DNA of 64,000 bases from Paenibacillus solanacearum (GTDB lineage: Bacteria; Bacillota; Bacilli; Paenibacillales; NBRC-103111): positions 62,001-126,000 of the forward strand of contig NZ_CAJVAS010000013.1 of NCBI RefSeq assembly GCF_910593845.1, written 5' to 3'. This document shows positions 44,574 through 53,380 of this stretch, one piece after another. The translations under genes were made by a program, and so were the position numbers. Within the stretch, counting starts at the first letter, position 1. Every line of letters begins with the position of its first letter. The notes under the pieces are model-generated. The model did not search any database and had not been told where the DNA came from. It saw nothing but the letters and a program-made list of their open reading frames with translations.

Positions 44574-45860
44574 ATGAAACCGATCAAAGTAGGTTTATTG
44601 GGACTGGGTACGGTAGGAACCGGAGTCGTCCGCATTGTGGAGGGCCATCAAGCCGATTTGTTCAGCCAGTCGGGCTCTCCCATTGAAATTTCGAAAATTT
44701 TGGTGCAGGATAAAAATAAACACCGCAATATCAGCGTTTCGTCCGATGTACTGACCGACAACCCGTGGGACGTGGTGCAAAATCCGGACATCGACGTCGT
44801 CGTGGAAGTGATGGGCGGTATCGAGCTAGCCAAAGAATTGATTCTTGCAGCTCTGGAGCAGGGAAAGCATATCGTGACGGCGAACAAAGACTTAATGGCG
44901 CTGCACGGGCCGGACATTTTGAAGAAAGCGGCCGATAAAGGCTGCGATGTGTTTTATGAGGCCAGCGTAGCGGGCGGCATTCCGATCATCCGTACGCTGA
45001 TCGAAGGCTTTTCCTCCGATCGGATCACGAAAATTATGGGGATCGTCAACGGTACGACCAACTATATTCTTACGAAAATGAGCCAAGAAGGCGCCGCTTA
45101 TGCAGATGTGCTGAAGGAAGCACAGCAGCTCGGTTATGCAGAGAGCGATCCGACCTCCGACGTGGAAGGCTTCGACGCCGCCCGCAAAATGACCATCCTC
45201 GGCACGCTCGGTTTCCATGCCAATGTGTCGCTGAGCGATGTGGCCGTCAAGGGCATTTCGAAAGTTACCAAAGAAGACATCGCCTATGGCAAACGCCTCG
45301 GCTATGAAGTAAAGCTGCTGGGCATTGCCGAGCGCCAGGACGATCATATCAGCATCAGCGTGCAGCCGACGATGGTCAGAACGTCGCATCCGCTCGCTTC
45401 GGTCAACGGGGTGTTCAACGCTGTGTACGTGTATGGCGAAGCGGTGGGTGAGACGATGTTCTACGGGCCAGGCGCCGGCGAGATGCCGACGGCTACCTCG
45501 ATCGTCGCTGACCTTGTCGCTGTCGTGCGCAATTTGAATCTGGGTGTAAACGGCCGCCGCGGATTCGTACCTTACAAGGAGAAGAAGCTGAAGACCGATG
45601 AGCAGATTTCTTCAAAAAACTTCATACTTCTGCATGTGGAAGACAAAGCGGGCGTGCTCGCGCAAATTACGCAAGTGTTCGCCGAATACGAGGTAAGCCT
45701 CGAGTCGGTGCTGCAGCATCCGAATGCGACGAATCCGCTGGCCGAAATTATTATCATTACCCATGACGCCAATAAAGCGGCGATGAACAAAGTATTGAAC
45801 CGATTCGAGTCGATGAGCGTGGTCCATTCGATCAAGAGCGTTTACCGGGTGGAAGGCTAA
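44574..45860 (+). CDS. hom: Homoserine dehydrogenase
   Basis: Reduces aspartate semialdehyde to homoserine, the branch point to threonine and methionine. 428 residues from ATG 44574 (AGGAGG eight bases upstream; ATG 44568 is too close to it). NAD(P)-binding LLGLGTVGTGVV, catalytic-domain DVFYEASVAGGIPIIRT and GIVNGTTNYILTKM, then a C-terminal ACT domain (LLHVEDKAGVLAQITQVFAE) for feedback control. The next gene in B. subtilis is thrC; here only a wrecked copy remains. Confidence 0.97.
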   Translation: MKPIKVGLLGLGTVGTGVVRIVEGHQADLFSQSGSPIEISKILVQDKNKHRNISVSSDVLTDNPWDVVQNPDIDVVVEVMGGIELAKELILAALEQGKHIVTANKDLMALHGPDILKKAADKGCDVFYEASVAGGIPIIRTLIEGFSSDRITKIMGIVNGTTNYILTKMSQEGAAYADVLKEAQQLGYAESDPTSDVEGFDAARKMTILGTLGFHANVSLSDVAVKGISKVTKEDIAYGKRLGYEVKLLGIAERQDDHISISVQPTMVRTSHPLASVNGVFNAVYVYGEAVGETMFYGPGAGEMPTATSIVADLVAVVRNLNLGVNGRRGFVPYKEKKLKTDEQISSKNFILLHVEDKAGVLAQITQVFAEYEVSLESVLQHPNATNPLAEIIIITHDANKAAMNKVLNRFESMSVVHSIKSVYRVEG

Positions 45861-45866
45861 GCTGCA

Positions 45867-46215
45867 TGAGCGACATGGGGCTGCTGCAAACGTACAAAGC
45901 ATACTTGCCGATTCACGACAACACGCCGCTGTGACGCTGCAGGAAGGCCGCACCCCGCTGGTGTGTGCACAACATTTATCGAATGAGCTCTATCTGGATC
46001 TTTGTTTCAAATATGAAGCGTTAAACCTGACCGGCGTAATGAAGCCGAAGCAGGGAGACGGTTTTGAGAAAGGCCAGTCCGCGGTCTGCATTTTGGCGGG
46101 CCACGGCATGAAACACCACCTAGATATTACGATTAAAAGAGTGAGCGCGGAACCACTCGTCGTGCAGGACTCGGAAGCGGCGGTCATGGAAGCGATCCGC
46201 AAGCTCGAAGGATAG
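45867..46215 (+). pseudogene. thrC: Threonine synthase pseudogene (thrC remnant: frameshift plus large internal deletion)
   Basis: The remnant starts MSDMGLLQTYKAYLPIHDN like a threonine synthase N-terminus, then hits TGA after NTPL near 45931. The protein continues one frame over as VTLQEGRTPLVCAQHL up to EALNLTG. There it jumps directly to the C-terminal end of the family (FEKGQSAVCILAGHGMK and SAEPLVVQDSEAAV). The SFKDRGM segment with the PLP lysine and roughly 240 residues of catalytic core are missing. Intact synthases are about 350 residues. It lies exactly between hom and thrB, the normal thrC place. No product could be an active enzyme. Confidence 0.92.
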
Positions 46216-46228
46216 GGGAGATTGCAGG

Positions 46229-47221
46229 ATGGGGGAGAACCATTACCGCATCAGTAAAGTTCGCGTCAAGGTGCCGGCAAGCACGGCCAACCTCGGGCCT
46301 GGCTTTGATACGCTGGGGATGGCGCTGGATTTGTATGCTTGGATTGAAATGGGGATTGCCGACGAAACGCGGATTACACTGTACGGCGATCAAATGAACG
46401 GAGTGCCGACAGATAAAAGCAACCTCATCTACGAGGTGGCGCAAATGGTATTCAAGCGAGCGGGCGTCAGCGTCCCCGAGCTGGACATCGCGATGTACAG
46501 TGATATCCCGCTGACAAGGGGACTCGGCAGCAGCGCGTCGGCGATCGTAGGCGGCCTCGCAGCAGCCAATGCGCTCATTGGCAGTCCGCTGTCCGATGAC
46601 ACGCTGTTTCAGATGGCGACGGAGCTCGAGCACCACCCCGACAATGTCGGTGCGTCGCTGTTCGGCGGCCTCGTCGTCGCCTTCTGGGACGGCACGCGGG
46701 CGGAGCATATCCGCGTGGAGCCGGACCCGCAGCTGGAAGTGCTGGTAGCCATCCCGCACTTCCAGCTGTCGACGGAGAAGGCGCGCGGCGTCCTGCCGCG
46801 CCAGCAAAGCCTCGAGAATGCCGTCTTCAACGTCGGGCATTCCTCGCTGCTGGTCGCCGCCTTCTGTACCGGGCGGCTGGATATGATCCCGCGCGCGATG
46901 AAGGACGCGCTGCATCAGCCTTACCGGGCGCCGCTCGTGCCCGGCCTCGGCCGTATTCTCGCCGAGGCGACGGAGCACGGCGCCCTCGGCGTAGCGCTCA
47001 GCGGCGCGGGACCGACGATGCTCGCGCTCGTTGATAGAGCCAGCTCCCGCAAGGCGGAGCTGGAAAGCTTCATGATCGGCACGCTGCGCAAGGAAGGCAT
47101 CGAAGCCACGATGATGTGGCTGAACCCCGATCGCCAAGGCGTGCAGGTGGAGGCATGGGCGGCAGGCGAGGAGCCGCAATCGGAACTGATGGAAATAATC
47201 AAAGGAGATGTCCGCGCGTGA
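46229..47221 (+). CDS. thrB: Homoserine kinase
   Basis: Phosphorylates homoserine to O-phosphohomoserine, the substrate of threonine synthase. GHMP kinase of 330 residues. VPASTANLGPGFDTLGMALD is the N-terminal motif, PLTRGLGSSASAIVGGLAAA the phosphate loop and GVALSGAGPTML the C-terminal glycine loop. TAGGGGAGA precedes ATG 46229. The reading frame is intact although the neighbouring thrC is destroyed. The stop overlaps the pheA start. Confidence 0.97.
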   Translation: MGENHYRISKVRVKVPASTANLGPGFDTLGMALDLYAWIEMGIADETRITLYGDQMNGVPTDKSNLIYEVAQMVFKRAGVSVPELDIAMYSDIPLTRGLGSSASAIVGGLAAANALIGSPLSDDTLFQMATELEHHPDNVGASLFGGLVVAFWDGTRAEHIRVEPDPQLEVLVAIPHFQLSTEKARGVLPRQQSLENAVFNVGHSSLLVAAFCTGRLDMIPRAMKDALHQPYRAPLVPGLGRILAEATEHGALGVALSGAGPTMLALVDRASSRKAELESFMIGTLRKEGIEATMMWLNPDRQGVQVEAWAAGEEPQSELMEIIKGDVRA

Positions 47222-48105
47222 AGAAAATCGCTCTGCTCGGGCCGGGTACGTTTACCGAGGAATCGGCGCATTATTTTCTCGGCCGGTCGTCTTATGAATA
47301 CATGAACTACAAGCTCATCCCCGACGTATTCCAGTCAACGGTAGGCGGAACGACGGACTACAGCGTCATCCCGATCGAGAATACGTTCGAGGGCTCGGTG
47401 AATTTGCATGTGGACACCCTCGTGCATGAAGTCGATTTGCCGATCCAGGCGGAATGGGTATACCCGATTTCGATCAATCTCCTTCGTCTTCCGCAGGAAG
47501 GCGGGGCATCTGAGACGATGGAAGACAGCTGCAAGCGAATCCGCAAGGTGTACTCGCACGGCGTGACGCTGGCGCAGTGCCAGCAGTTTCTGCGGCGGTA
47601 TTTGCCGCATGTGGAGCTGGAGGCCGTAGGCAGCAACGGGGAGGCGGCGCGACTGGTGAAGGAGCTCGCACAGCCCGAGATCGCGGCGCTTGCGCCGCTT
47701 GCCGCTGGCACGATGTACGGATTGGAGACGCTTGCGAAGGGCATCCATGATCACGAGGATAATTTTACCCGTTTCATTCTGATCGGCCGCGACAAATTCG
47801 AAGGTGAGAAGCCGGCGAACCGGACGAAAACGACGATATTGGTTACGCTGCCGTCCGATTATCCGGGTGCGCTGCATCAAGTGTTGTCGGCGTTTTCCTG
47901 GAGACGGATCAACCTGTCCAAGATTGAGTCCCGTCCGACTAAGAAGAAGCTCGGCACCTATTTCTTTTACATCGATGTTGAAGCTTCGATGGATTCCGTC
48001 CTGCTCCCGGCGGCCCTTCAAGAAATCGAAGCGATCGGCTGCCTGGTTCGCATATTGGGCTGCTACCCGACTTACGATTACGTAGCCGACATTGCGGAAG
48101 AGTAG
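47218..48105 (+). CDS. pheA: Prephenate dehydratase
   Basis: Converts prephenate to phenylpyruvate in phenylalanine synthesis. 295 residues from GTG 47218 (AAAGGAGA upstream), overlapping the thrB stop. Motifs: LLGPGTFTEESAHYFL, VIPIENTFEGSVNLHVD, NFTRFILIGRD with the conserved TRF, and an ACT domain with the ESRPTKK phenylalanine-binding motif. The last gene of the operon. Confidence 0.97.
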   Translation: MKKIALLGPGTFTEESAHYFLGRSSYEYMNYKLIPDVFQSTVGGTTDYSVIPIENTFEGSVNLHVDTLVHEVDLPIQAEWVYPISINLLRLPQEGGASETMEDSCKRIRKVYSHGVTLAQCQQFLRRYLPHVELEAVGSNGEAARLVKELAQPEIAALAPLAAGTMYGLETLAKGIHDHEDNFTRFILIGRDKFEGEKPANRTKTTILVTLPSDYPGALHQVLSAFSWRRINLSKIESRPTKKKLGTYFFYIDVEASMDSVLLPAALQEIEAIGCLVRILGCYPTYDYVADIAEE

Positions 48106-48168
48106 TGGGCATGCCGTAAATCATCTACATAAACGGTCAGTACATTAGCAAAGTAGATGCGAAATTCG

Positions 48169-48193
48169 GCAAGCTCGTCGAATCGACGGCTTG
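48169..48193. repeat. Hairpin after pheA
   Basis: CAAGC-T-CGTCG pairs with CGACG-GCTTG around AAT, with one bulged T. There is no T-run. Confidence 0.5.
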
Positions 48194-48239
48194 AAGGTGT
48201 TCGAATAACGTGCATCGGGAACATATTCGAGAACATAGT

Positions 48240-48331
48240 AGAACCTCAGACTCCAAGTTGAACAGCGCTCTTATTGTTAGTCATACCTAACAGTAGGGGG
48301 CGGTTCATCCGGAAGTTGAGGTTCTTTTTTT
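48240..48331 (+). terminator. Long multi-helix terminator after pheA
   Basis: AGAACCTCA (48240-48248) pairs with TGAGGTTCT (48317-48325), followed by seven T. TGAAC/GTTCA (48259-48263 / 48303-48307) and an inner hairpin TGTTAG-TCATAC-CTAACA (48275-48292) lie inside. It ends the pheB-pheA transcript. The remaining 48332-48606 gap holds only a CGTAAGC/GCTTACG inverted repeat (48510-48549). Confidence 0.7.
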
Positions 48332-48606
48332 GCATATAAATGGAGTTACGGCACTTTTTCCTGAACTTTAGCAGCGTTACATCGTTATTATTGCTTAGCG
48401 AAACGCATCGATCCCGCCTCGTCGTCGTGACGGAAAGGAACTTTTTTCAAGAACGGATGGTCAAATGCCCAACTTACTGCATAAACTGTAATGTCATTTT
48501 GCTCTGGCGCGTAAGCGGTAGGTCCTCATTTCAAGTTCGTTTGCTTACGTATGACCCGGCTGGCCGATGGAGGCCGTTAGATCGTAAACTTGAAGGAGGT
48601 TTTGCA

Positions 48607-50193
48607 GTGAAGATTCATATTGTAAAGAAGGGCGAATCCTTATACGAGATCGCGCAAAAGTATCACATCGAGCTCGATAAGCTGATTGCTGCCAACCCGC
48701 AAATCGCCGATCCGAATGTGATCGACGTTGGGATGAAGGTGAAAATACCTAACGAGGCCAAACCGGTGACGCCGCCGACCGACTACCTGTATAAACATAC
48801 GGTCGTCCAAGGCGACTCGCTCTGGAAGCTCGGCAAAGCCTGGGGCGTTCCGCTTGCAGATATGGTGGCCGCCAACCCGCAGCTGAAAAATCCGAATGTG
48901 CTGATGACCGGCGATATCGTATATATTCCTAAGCTGAAACCGGCAACGAATCCAAGCCCGCACGGGAACCCGGCAACCGGTCCGGCTGCCAGCCCGAAGG
49001 CAGACACGTCGCAAGTATTGCCGATCGAAGCGGCGCCGATCTCGGAGCTGCCGGAAACACCGGCGCAGGCCCCGACCGATGTGGCGCCGGTGATGGAGGC
49101 CCCGAACGTCCCGAACTTGCCGAATATGCCGAACATCCATCCTTTTCCGAACATCGAGTTCCCGGCCACCTCGCCGATGCCTGGACTTGAGGGCGTTCAT
49201 CATGCAGAACCGAATGAGAATATGAATCATCCGTTTCCGAATTGGGCGATCCACGAGCAGCCGGCCCAGCACCCGTTCCAGCAATTCCAGATGCCTGCGG
49301 TCGAAGCGATGACACATGAACAGCCATTCGGCAAAAGCAAGGAGAACGCTTGGGCACAGCCGGAGCTTCCGGGGATGCCGACAGCGGAAAGCATGCCCAT
49401 GATGCAGAGCATGCCAATGATGCAGAACATGCCAAACATGTCGGCAATGCCTATGACGAATGCAGCGGAAATGCCCCATTTTGGACAGCAGCAAAGCGGA
49501 TTCCCCATGTTTGGCCATCCGTCGGCAGGAGGAGACTGCGGCTGTGGAGGAGGTCCGGCGTTTCCGTATGCGGAACAGCCGTCGGTGATGCCCGCTATGA
49601 TGCAGCCGAACGAACCGTTTTATGCGATGCCGCATTCGTTTTCTCCGCATGCGATGCCGATGATGCCGAATATGGTCGAACCGATAGCCCACGGCCCCGG
49701 CTGCGGTTGCGGCGGCCATGCGCCTTCTTTTGGGGAGCATCCTGCCGTACTCCCGGCGATGGTGCAGCCGAACGAACCGTTCCTTGCACCGCAATCGTAT
49801 TTTCCTCACCATATGCCGATGATGCCTTATGTTGCTGAGCAGGCGGCATTCCCGGGCGCTTATCCGGCAGCCGGTGTTAGCGGTTTTCCGCATGAGCCGT
49901 TTTATCCCGGGCATGTCTCTTCCCCATTCGGAATGCACATGCCGTGGAGCGGGAGCGAGAACGAAAACATCGGGGGTAAAGAGAAGGTCGCAGCCGCCAG
50001 CAAATCGCGCGGAGAGAAAGCTGAAATTACGCAAGTGAAGGAGCCGGCTTCTTCGAAGAAAAAGGCGCCCGCACGGAAAAACAAGCAAAGCTCGGCGCGC
50101 GCAGCCATCAGCAGCTTGATCGCGCGCAGCAATCGAAGAGCCGCGCAGGCTTCTACCCGTTCGAGCAAAGCTTCGCCCTGGTTGAACCAGTAA
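48607..50193 (+). CDS. safA: SafA-like spore coat assembly protein with two LysM domains
   Basis: SafA is the morphogenetic protein of the inner spore coat in B. subtilis and interacts with SpoVID. 528 residues from GTG 48607 (GAAGGAGG upstream). Two LysM domains at about 1-45 (IHIVKKGESLYEIAQKYHIE) and 60-105 (HTVVQGDSLWKLGKAWGVPL) replace the single LysM of Bacillus SafA. The middle is Pro/Met-rich with runs such as SMPMMQSMPMMQNMPNM. A 40-odd-residue unit with CGCGG and PAMMQPNEPF or PAMVQPNEPF occurs twice. The C-terminus is basic (SSARAAISSLIARSNRRAAQ). The long frame upstream of 48607 lacks a ribosome binding site. Confidence 0.87.
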   Translation: MKIHIVKKGESLYEIAQKYHIELDKLIAANPQIADPNVIDVGMKVKIPNEAKPVTPPTDYLYKHTVVQGDSLWKLGKAWGVPLADMVAANPQLKNPNVLMTGDIVYIPKLKPATNPSPHGNPATGPAASPKADTSQVLPIEAAPISELPETPAQAPTDVAPVMEAPNVPNLPNMPNIHPFPNIEFPATSPMPGLEGVHHAEPNENMNHPFPNWAIHEQPAQHPFQQFQMPAVEAMTHEQPFGKSKENAWAQPELPGMPTAESMPMMQSMPMMQNMPNMSAMPMTNAAEMPHFGQQQSGFPMFGHPSAGGDCGCGGGPAFPYAEQPSVMPAMMQPNEPFYAMPHSFSPHAMPMMPNMVEPIAHGPGCGCGGHAPSFGEHPAVLPAMVQPNEPFLAPQSYFPHHMPMMPYVAEQAAFPGAYPAAGVSGFPHEPFYPGHVSSPFGMHMPWSGSENENIGGKEKVAAASKSRGEKAEITQVKEPASSKKKAPARKNKQSSARAAISSLIARSNRRAAQASTRSSKASPWLNQ

Positions 50194-50250
50194 TCGGACG
50201 CCGCGGCAGCAGCAGGAATCATCGCATCGCCGCAGCAACAGGCTGTAACA

Positions 50251-50298
50251 AAAATGAGCGCTTCGCCACGACCCGTCGTGGAAAGAAGCGCTCATTTT
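50251..50298. terminator. Bidirectional terminator between safA and lepB
   Basis: AAAATGAGCGCTTC pairs with GAAGCGCTCATTTT; an inner CCACGA/TCGTGG hairpin lies inside. It serves both convergent genes. Confidence 0.88.
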
Positions 50299-50431
50299 GT
50301 ATGAAGAGACCGTAGTGGAATTTCGGCATGCGACCGAAAGGATGTGTTTCATCGTAGAGAATCAATCGATTCGAGCAGCGGCGATGCGCTGAATGGCTTC
50401 ACGAAGCGAACAATGATCGCTTGCCGTACGG

Positions 50432-50980
50432 TTACAGCTTGATCCCCAGCACGTGATCGAGCGGGACGAAGCCGATATCCCGGCTGTCTTTGCTGTGGTT
50501 ACGGTTGTCTCCCATAACGAACAAGGAATCTTCGGGCACCGTCCATTTGCGCTCAGCGGCAGGCTGCATCGTTTCATTGATATACGGCTCATCCAGCGGC
50601 TGTCCGTTGCGATACACCTTTTGCTCTTTCAGCTCGATGACATCGCCGGGCTTGCCAATGACCCGTTTGACGTACATGTTCTCATCCTGTACGCCGCGCA
50701 TCAATTCCAGTAGCGGATGCTCGAGCACATCATCCTTGAACGAGCGCGGACGTTCCACACGGCTGTCAATGATGACGATATCCCCGTACTTCGGTTCATA
50801 CCCGAACGTATGCGATAGCTTGGATACATAGATGCGCTGTTCGTTATGCAGGGACGGATCCATTGAATGGCCGAGCACCTTAGTCGGTTGAAAGACGAAC
50901 AGACCGATGAGAAGCGTCAGAACGAAGGCAATGGCGATCGAGCTAACCCATGCCCAGATCTCTTTTACGATAGATTGCAC
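50432..50980 (-). CDS. lepB: Signal peptidase I
   Basis: Removes signal peptides from exported preproteins. 182 residues from GTG 50980 (AAGGAAGG upstream). One N-terminal membrane anchor (AIAFVLTLLIGLFVF), catalytic Ser39 in LGHSMDPSL and general-base Lys105 in YVKRVIGKPGD, then the box GDNRNHSKDSRDIGFV. Size and single anchor fit the Gram-positive SipS/SipT type. It interrupts the sporulation/ruv block on the opposite strand. Confidence 0.95.
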   Translation of the reverse strand: MQSIVKEIWAWVSSIAIAFVLTLLIGLFVFQPTKVLGHSMDPSLHNEQRIYVSKLSHTFGYEPKYGDIVIIDSRVERPRSFKDDVLEHPLLELMRGVQDENMYVKRVIGKPGDVIELKEQKVYRNGQPLDEPYINETMQPAAERKWTVPEDSLFVMGDNRNHSKDSRDIGFVPLDHVLGIKL

Positions 50981-51207
50981 AAGGATCCTTCCTTTCCGGG
51001 AAAATGAGACGGTCGTAATCAGTCTAGTATACATGCAATCGGTATAAACGTCGATCCCAATGGGAAAAATAGTAAGAAAAATGGTATCGTTTCCGTATCC
51101 GACAACAGACGCGACAAGCGCTTCGGGTGTGGAACGGTGAATACCGCAAGGCCGAAGCCGGCCGAAGGGAAGACAATCAGGCAGTAACTTAAAGAGGGGA
51201 TCGCCAT

Positions 51208-51912
51208 ATGCTGCTCAGCTTCTGGAATCAAATGAAGAAACAATTGAAAAAAAAGCTGCGATGGAAACGCCGCTGGCTAAATTTGGCCGCCGTACTGCTT
51301 TTGGCGGGTGTGGCCGCGACTTGGATTTGGCTGGCTAGAGACAAGGAAACGGGGCCGAACGCATGGAATTTGCAGGAGCAAAGCGTTTTTGGCCGCAGTA
51401 TGGCTAAGCCACCGGAGCAGCTGGAGAAAGATGTGATGACGATGATTAACGCCATCGACGGACAGCGCGAAGTGTTTGCCAAAAAGTCTTATGTGTGCGG
51501 TGAAGAGCTGCAGTTGATCGGTTACATGGGCGCCGGAGATATTTTGGCTTATTACAAGGAGCATCCGGCAGTATCGGTCAGTTTGGTAGACGGCAGCAAA
51601 GTGTATTTTACGGAAAAAGTGGACGACCTGTCGCCTCGATGCAAGGAAAATGCGTATTTCGGTCTGGACGCCGGGGGCAATTTGTCTTTATTCGAAGGCA
51701 TACCGGGAGCCAGCGGTACCAGCGTCATCCGAACGTTCTTCCAGCTCAATATCGAGTACCTGGAGAGCAGCTTGCCTCGCGAGACGGTGAAACAGTTGTA
51801 CCGCGGCATCCGGGTAACCGATCTGGCCGATTACAACAGCGTGCTGTCGACGCTGAGCGATTTTGCCGTAGAAGAAACGGAAAAGGTCATGCAGACGACG
51901 CAGCAGCCATAA
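51208..51912 (+). CDS. bofC: BofC, forespore regulator of sigma-K checkpoint
   Basis: Secreted forespore protein that restrains SpoIVB signalling in B. subtilis. 234 residues, longer than the roughly 170-residue Bacillus protein. A basic N-terminus precedes one membrane helix (LAAVLLLAGVAATWIWLA). The C-terminal BofC domain shows KSYVCGEELQLIGYM and VDDLSPRCKENAYFGLD with the two conserved cysteines. The position before ruvAB matches B. subtilis. AGAGGGGATCG precedes ATG 51208. Confidence 0.88.
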   Translation: MLLSFWNQMKKQLKKKLRWKRRWLNLAAVLLLAGVAATWIWLARDKETGPNAWNLQEQSVFGRSMAKPPEQLEKDVMTMINAIDGQREVFAKKSYVCGEELQLIGYMGAGDILAYYKEHPAVSVSLVDGSKVYFTEKVDDLSPRCKENAYFGLDAGGNLSLFEGIPGASGTSVIRTFFQLNIEYLESSLPRETVKQLYRGIRVTDLADYNSVLSTLSDFAVEETEKVMQTTQQP

Positions 51913-51922
51913 AGAAAAGCTG

Positions 51923-51993
51923 AAAAACAGTCAACCTCAAGAAGGATCGCCCCGGATGCGTATCGGGGAACTTCAGGAGGTGGCTGTTTTTTT
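51923..51993 (+). terminator. Intrinsic terminator after bofC
   Basis: AACAGTCAACCTC pairs imperfectly with GAGGTGGCTGTT; an inner CCCCG/CGGGG hairpin sits between. Eight T follow. Confidence 0.85.
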
Positions 51994-52086
51994 ATTTGCG
52001 GCAATAAATCGCGAGCCTATCCCCTTATGAGGCCGCTCAGGCCGGACAGCCTAGGGAAACTAGGCCGTGTCACAGGAGCGAATATC

Positions 52087-52095
52087 TGGTATAAT
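52087..52095 (+). promoter_or_regulatory. Extended -10 promoter of ruvC
   Basis: TGG-TATAAT at 52087-52095. The -35 region (TGTCAC, 16-base spacer) is weak. Confidence 0.65.
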
Positions 52096-52173
52096 GACAA
52101 GGAATACATATGTTCGGTTTTTTGCAGGGAACCGGTACAGACGAAGGAAGCAAATAACGAAAGGCGTGCAGGT

Positions 52174-52677
52174 ATGCGGATATTGGGCATCGACCCGGGG
52201 ATTGCGATCGTCGGGTTCGGTTTTATCGATAAGCAGGGGCATAAGCTCGTGCCGGTGCAGTACGGTTCCATTCAAACCGAGGCGCATACGGCGGAAGCTT
52301 TGCGGCTGAAGCAAGTATACGAAGCCATGGTCCAATTGCTTGACAAATACAAGCCGGACGCGGTGGCGATCGAGAAGCTGTTTTTTAATCGAAACGTGAC
52401 GACGGCGCTGACGGTAGGCCAAGCCAGAGGCGTATTGATGCTGGCCGCCGAGCAAAAAGGGCTGCCGATCGCCGAATATACGCCGCTTCAGGTCAAGCAG
52501 GCGATCGTAGGCTACGGGAAAGCCGAGAAAAAACAGGTGCAGGAGATGGTGCGGATGTTCCTGCACTTATCCGCCGTGCCGAAGCCGGACGACGTGGCCG
52601 ACGCGCTGGCGATTGCCATATGTCATGCGCATTCGTCCGCACTTCAACAAAAAATAAACGAGGTAAACAAGCGATGA
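52174..52677 (+). CDS. ruvC: Holliday junction endonuclease RuvC
   Basis: Cuts Holliday junctions symmetrically. 167 residues. Catalytic acidic residues are visible in MRILGIDPG (Asp7), VAIEKLFF (Glu) and KPDDVADALAIAICH (two Asp). Gene order ruvC-ruvA-ruvB. B. subtilis lacks RuvC and uses RecU, so this locus is of the fuller type seen in Paenibacillus and Clostridia. GAAAGGCG precedes ATG 52174. The stop overlaps ruvA. Confidence 0.96.
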   Translation: MRILGIDPGIAIVGFGFIDKQGHKLVPVQYGSIQTEAHTAEALRLKQVYEAMVQLLDKYKPDAVAIEKLFFNRNVTTALTVGQARGVLMLAAEQKGLPIAEYTPLQVKQAIVGYGKAEKKQVQEMVRMFLHLSAVPKPDDVADALAIAICHAHSSALQQKINEVNKR

Positions 52678-53318
52678 TCGATTTTTTGAGAGGAACCGTC
52701 GCGCATCGGGAGACGGAGTACGTCGTGCTGGACGTGAGGGGCGTAGGCTACCGCGTCTTTTGCGCCAACCCGTTCGCAGTGCTCCCGAAGGACGGGAAAG
52801 ACGGCGAAGTGACATTATATATTCATTATCATGTCCGGGAGGACGCTCATCTGCTGTTCGGCTTCACAACGCGGGAGGAGCAGTCGTTATTCCGCATGCT
52901 GCTGGACGTAAACGGCATCGGCCCGAAAGTGGCGATCGGCGTACTGGCCGGCGGAAAGCCGGAGGTGATTGCCTCGGCAATCCGGCAGGAGAACTTATCC
53001 TTTTTGACGAAGCTGCCGGGTATCGGCAAAAAGACGGCGCAGCGGATGGTGCTCGATCTGAAGGATAAGCTCGGAGCGCTTTCTGCTGCGGATGATGCGG
53101 TCGGCCTGTTCGCAGTAGGCGTGGAGGTCGCTGCCGCATCGAATGGCGGAACGGCATGGGCGGAGGCGAAGGCGGCGCTCATGGCGCTCGGCTATACGGA
53201 AGCGGAGGCCGACAGGGCCGGCCAATCGGTCAAGCCGAAGCTCAAGGGCGACGAAACGACGGATGCCGTGACGAAGCTTGCGCTCAAGGCGTTGTTCCAA
53301 GAGTCGCAAATGAAATAA
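52674..53318 (+). CDS. ruvA: Holliday junction helicase subunit RuvA
   Basis: Binds four-way junctions and loads RuvB. 214 residues from ATG 52674, overlapping the ruvC stop. N-terminal OB fold (MIDFLRGTVAHRETEYVVLDVRGVGYRVF), two helix-hairpin-helix motifs (VNGIGPKVAIGVLAG, LPGIGKKTAQRMVLDLKDK) and a C-terminal RuvB-contact domain (AEAKAALMALGYTEAEADRA). Confidence 0.97.
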   Translation: MIDFLRGTVAHRETEYVVLDVRGVGYRVFCANPFAVLPKDGKDGEVTLYIHYHVREDAHLLFGFTTREEQSLFRMLLDVNGIGPKVAIGVLAGGKPEVIASAIRQENLSFLTKLPGIGKKTAQRMVLDLKDKLGALSAADDAVGLFAVGVEVAAASNGGTAWAEAKAALMALGYTEAEADRAGQSVKPKLKGDETTDAVTKLALKALFQESQMK

Positions 53319-53380
53319 CGCTTCGACGGTTGTCAAGAGCAACGGATTTGGCGGGATAGAGGAAGGAGCTGCGGCACAGC

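Noticed and set aside
45931..46215. 94-residue intact gene from GTG 45931
   Set aside because: The translation is two separate ends of threonine synthase joined together, so it is a pseudogene fragment rather than a new small protein.
48640..50352. 570-codon minus-strand frame opposite safA
   Set aside because: His/Arg-rich translation caused by the Met/Pro/Gly codons of safA; no start signal and no family.
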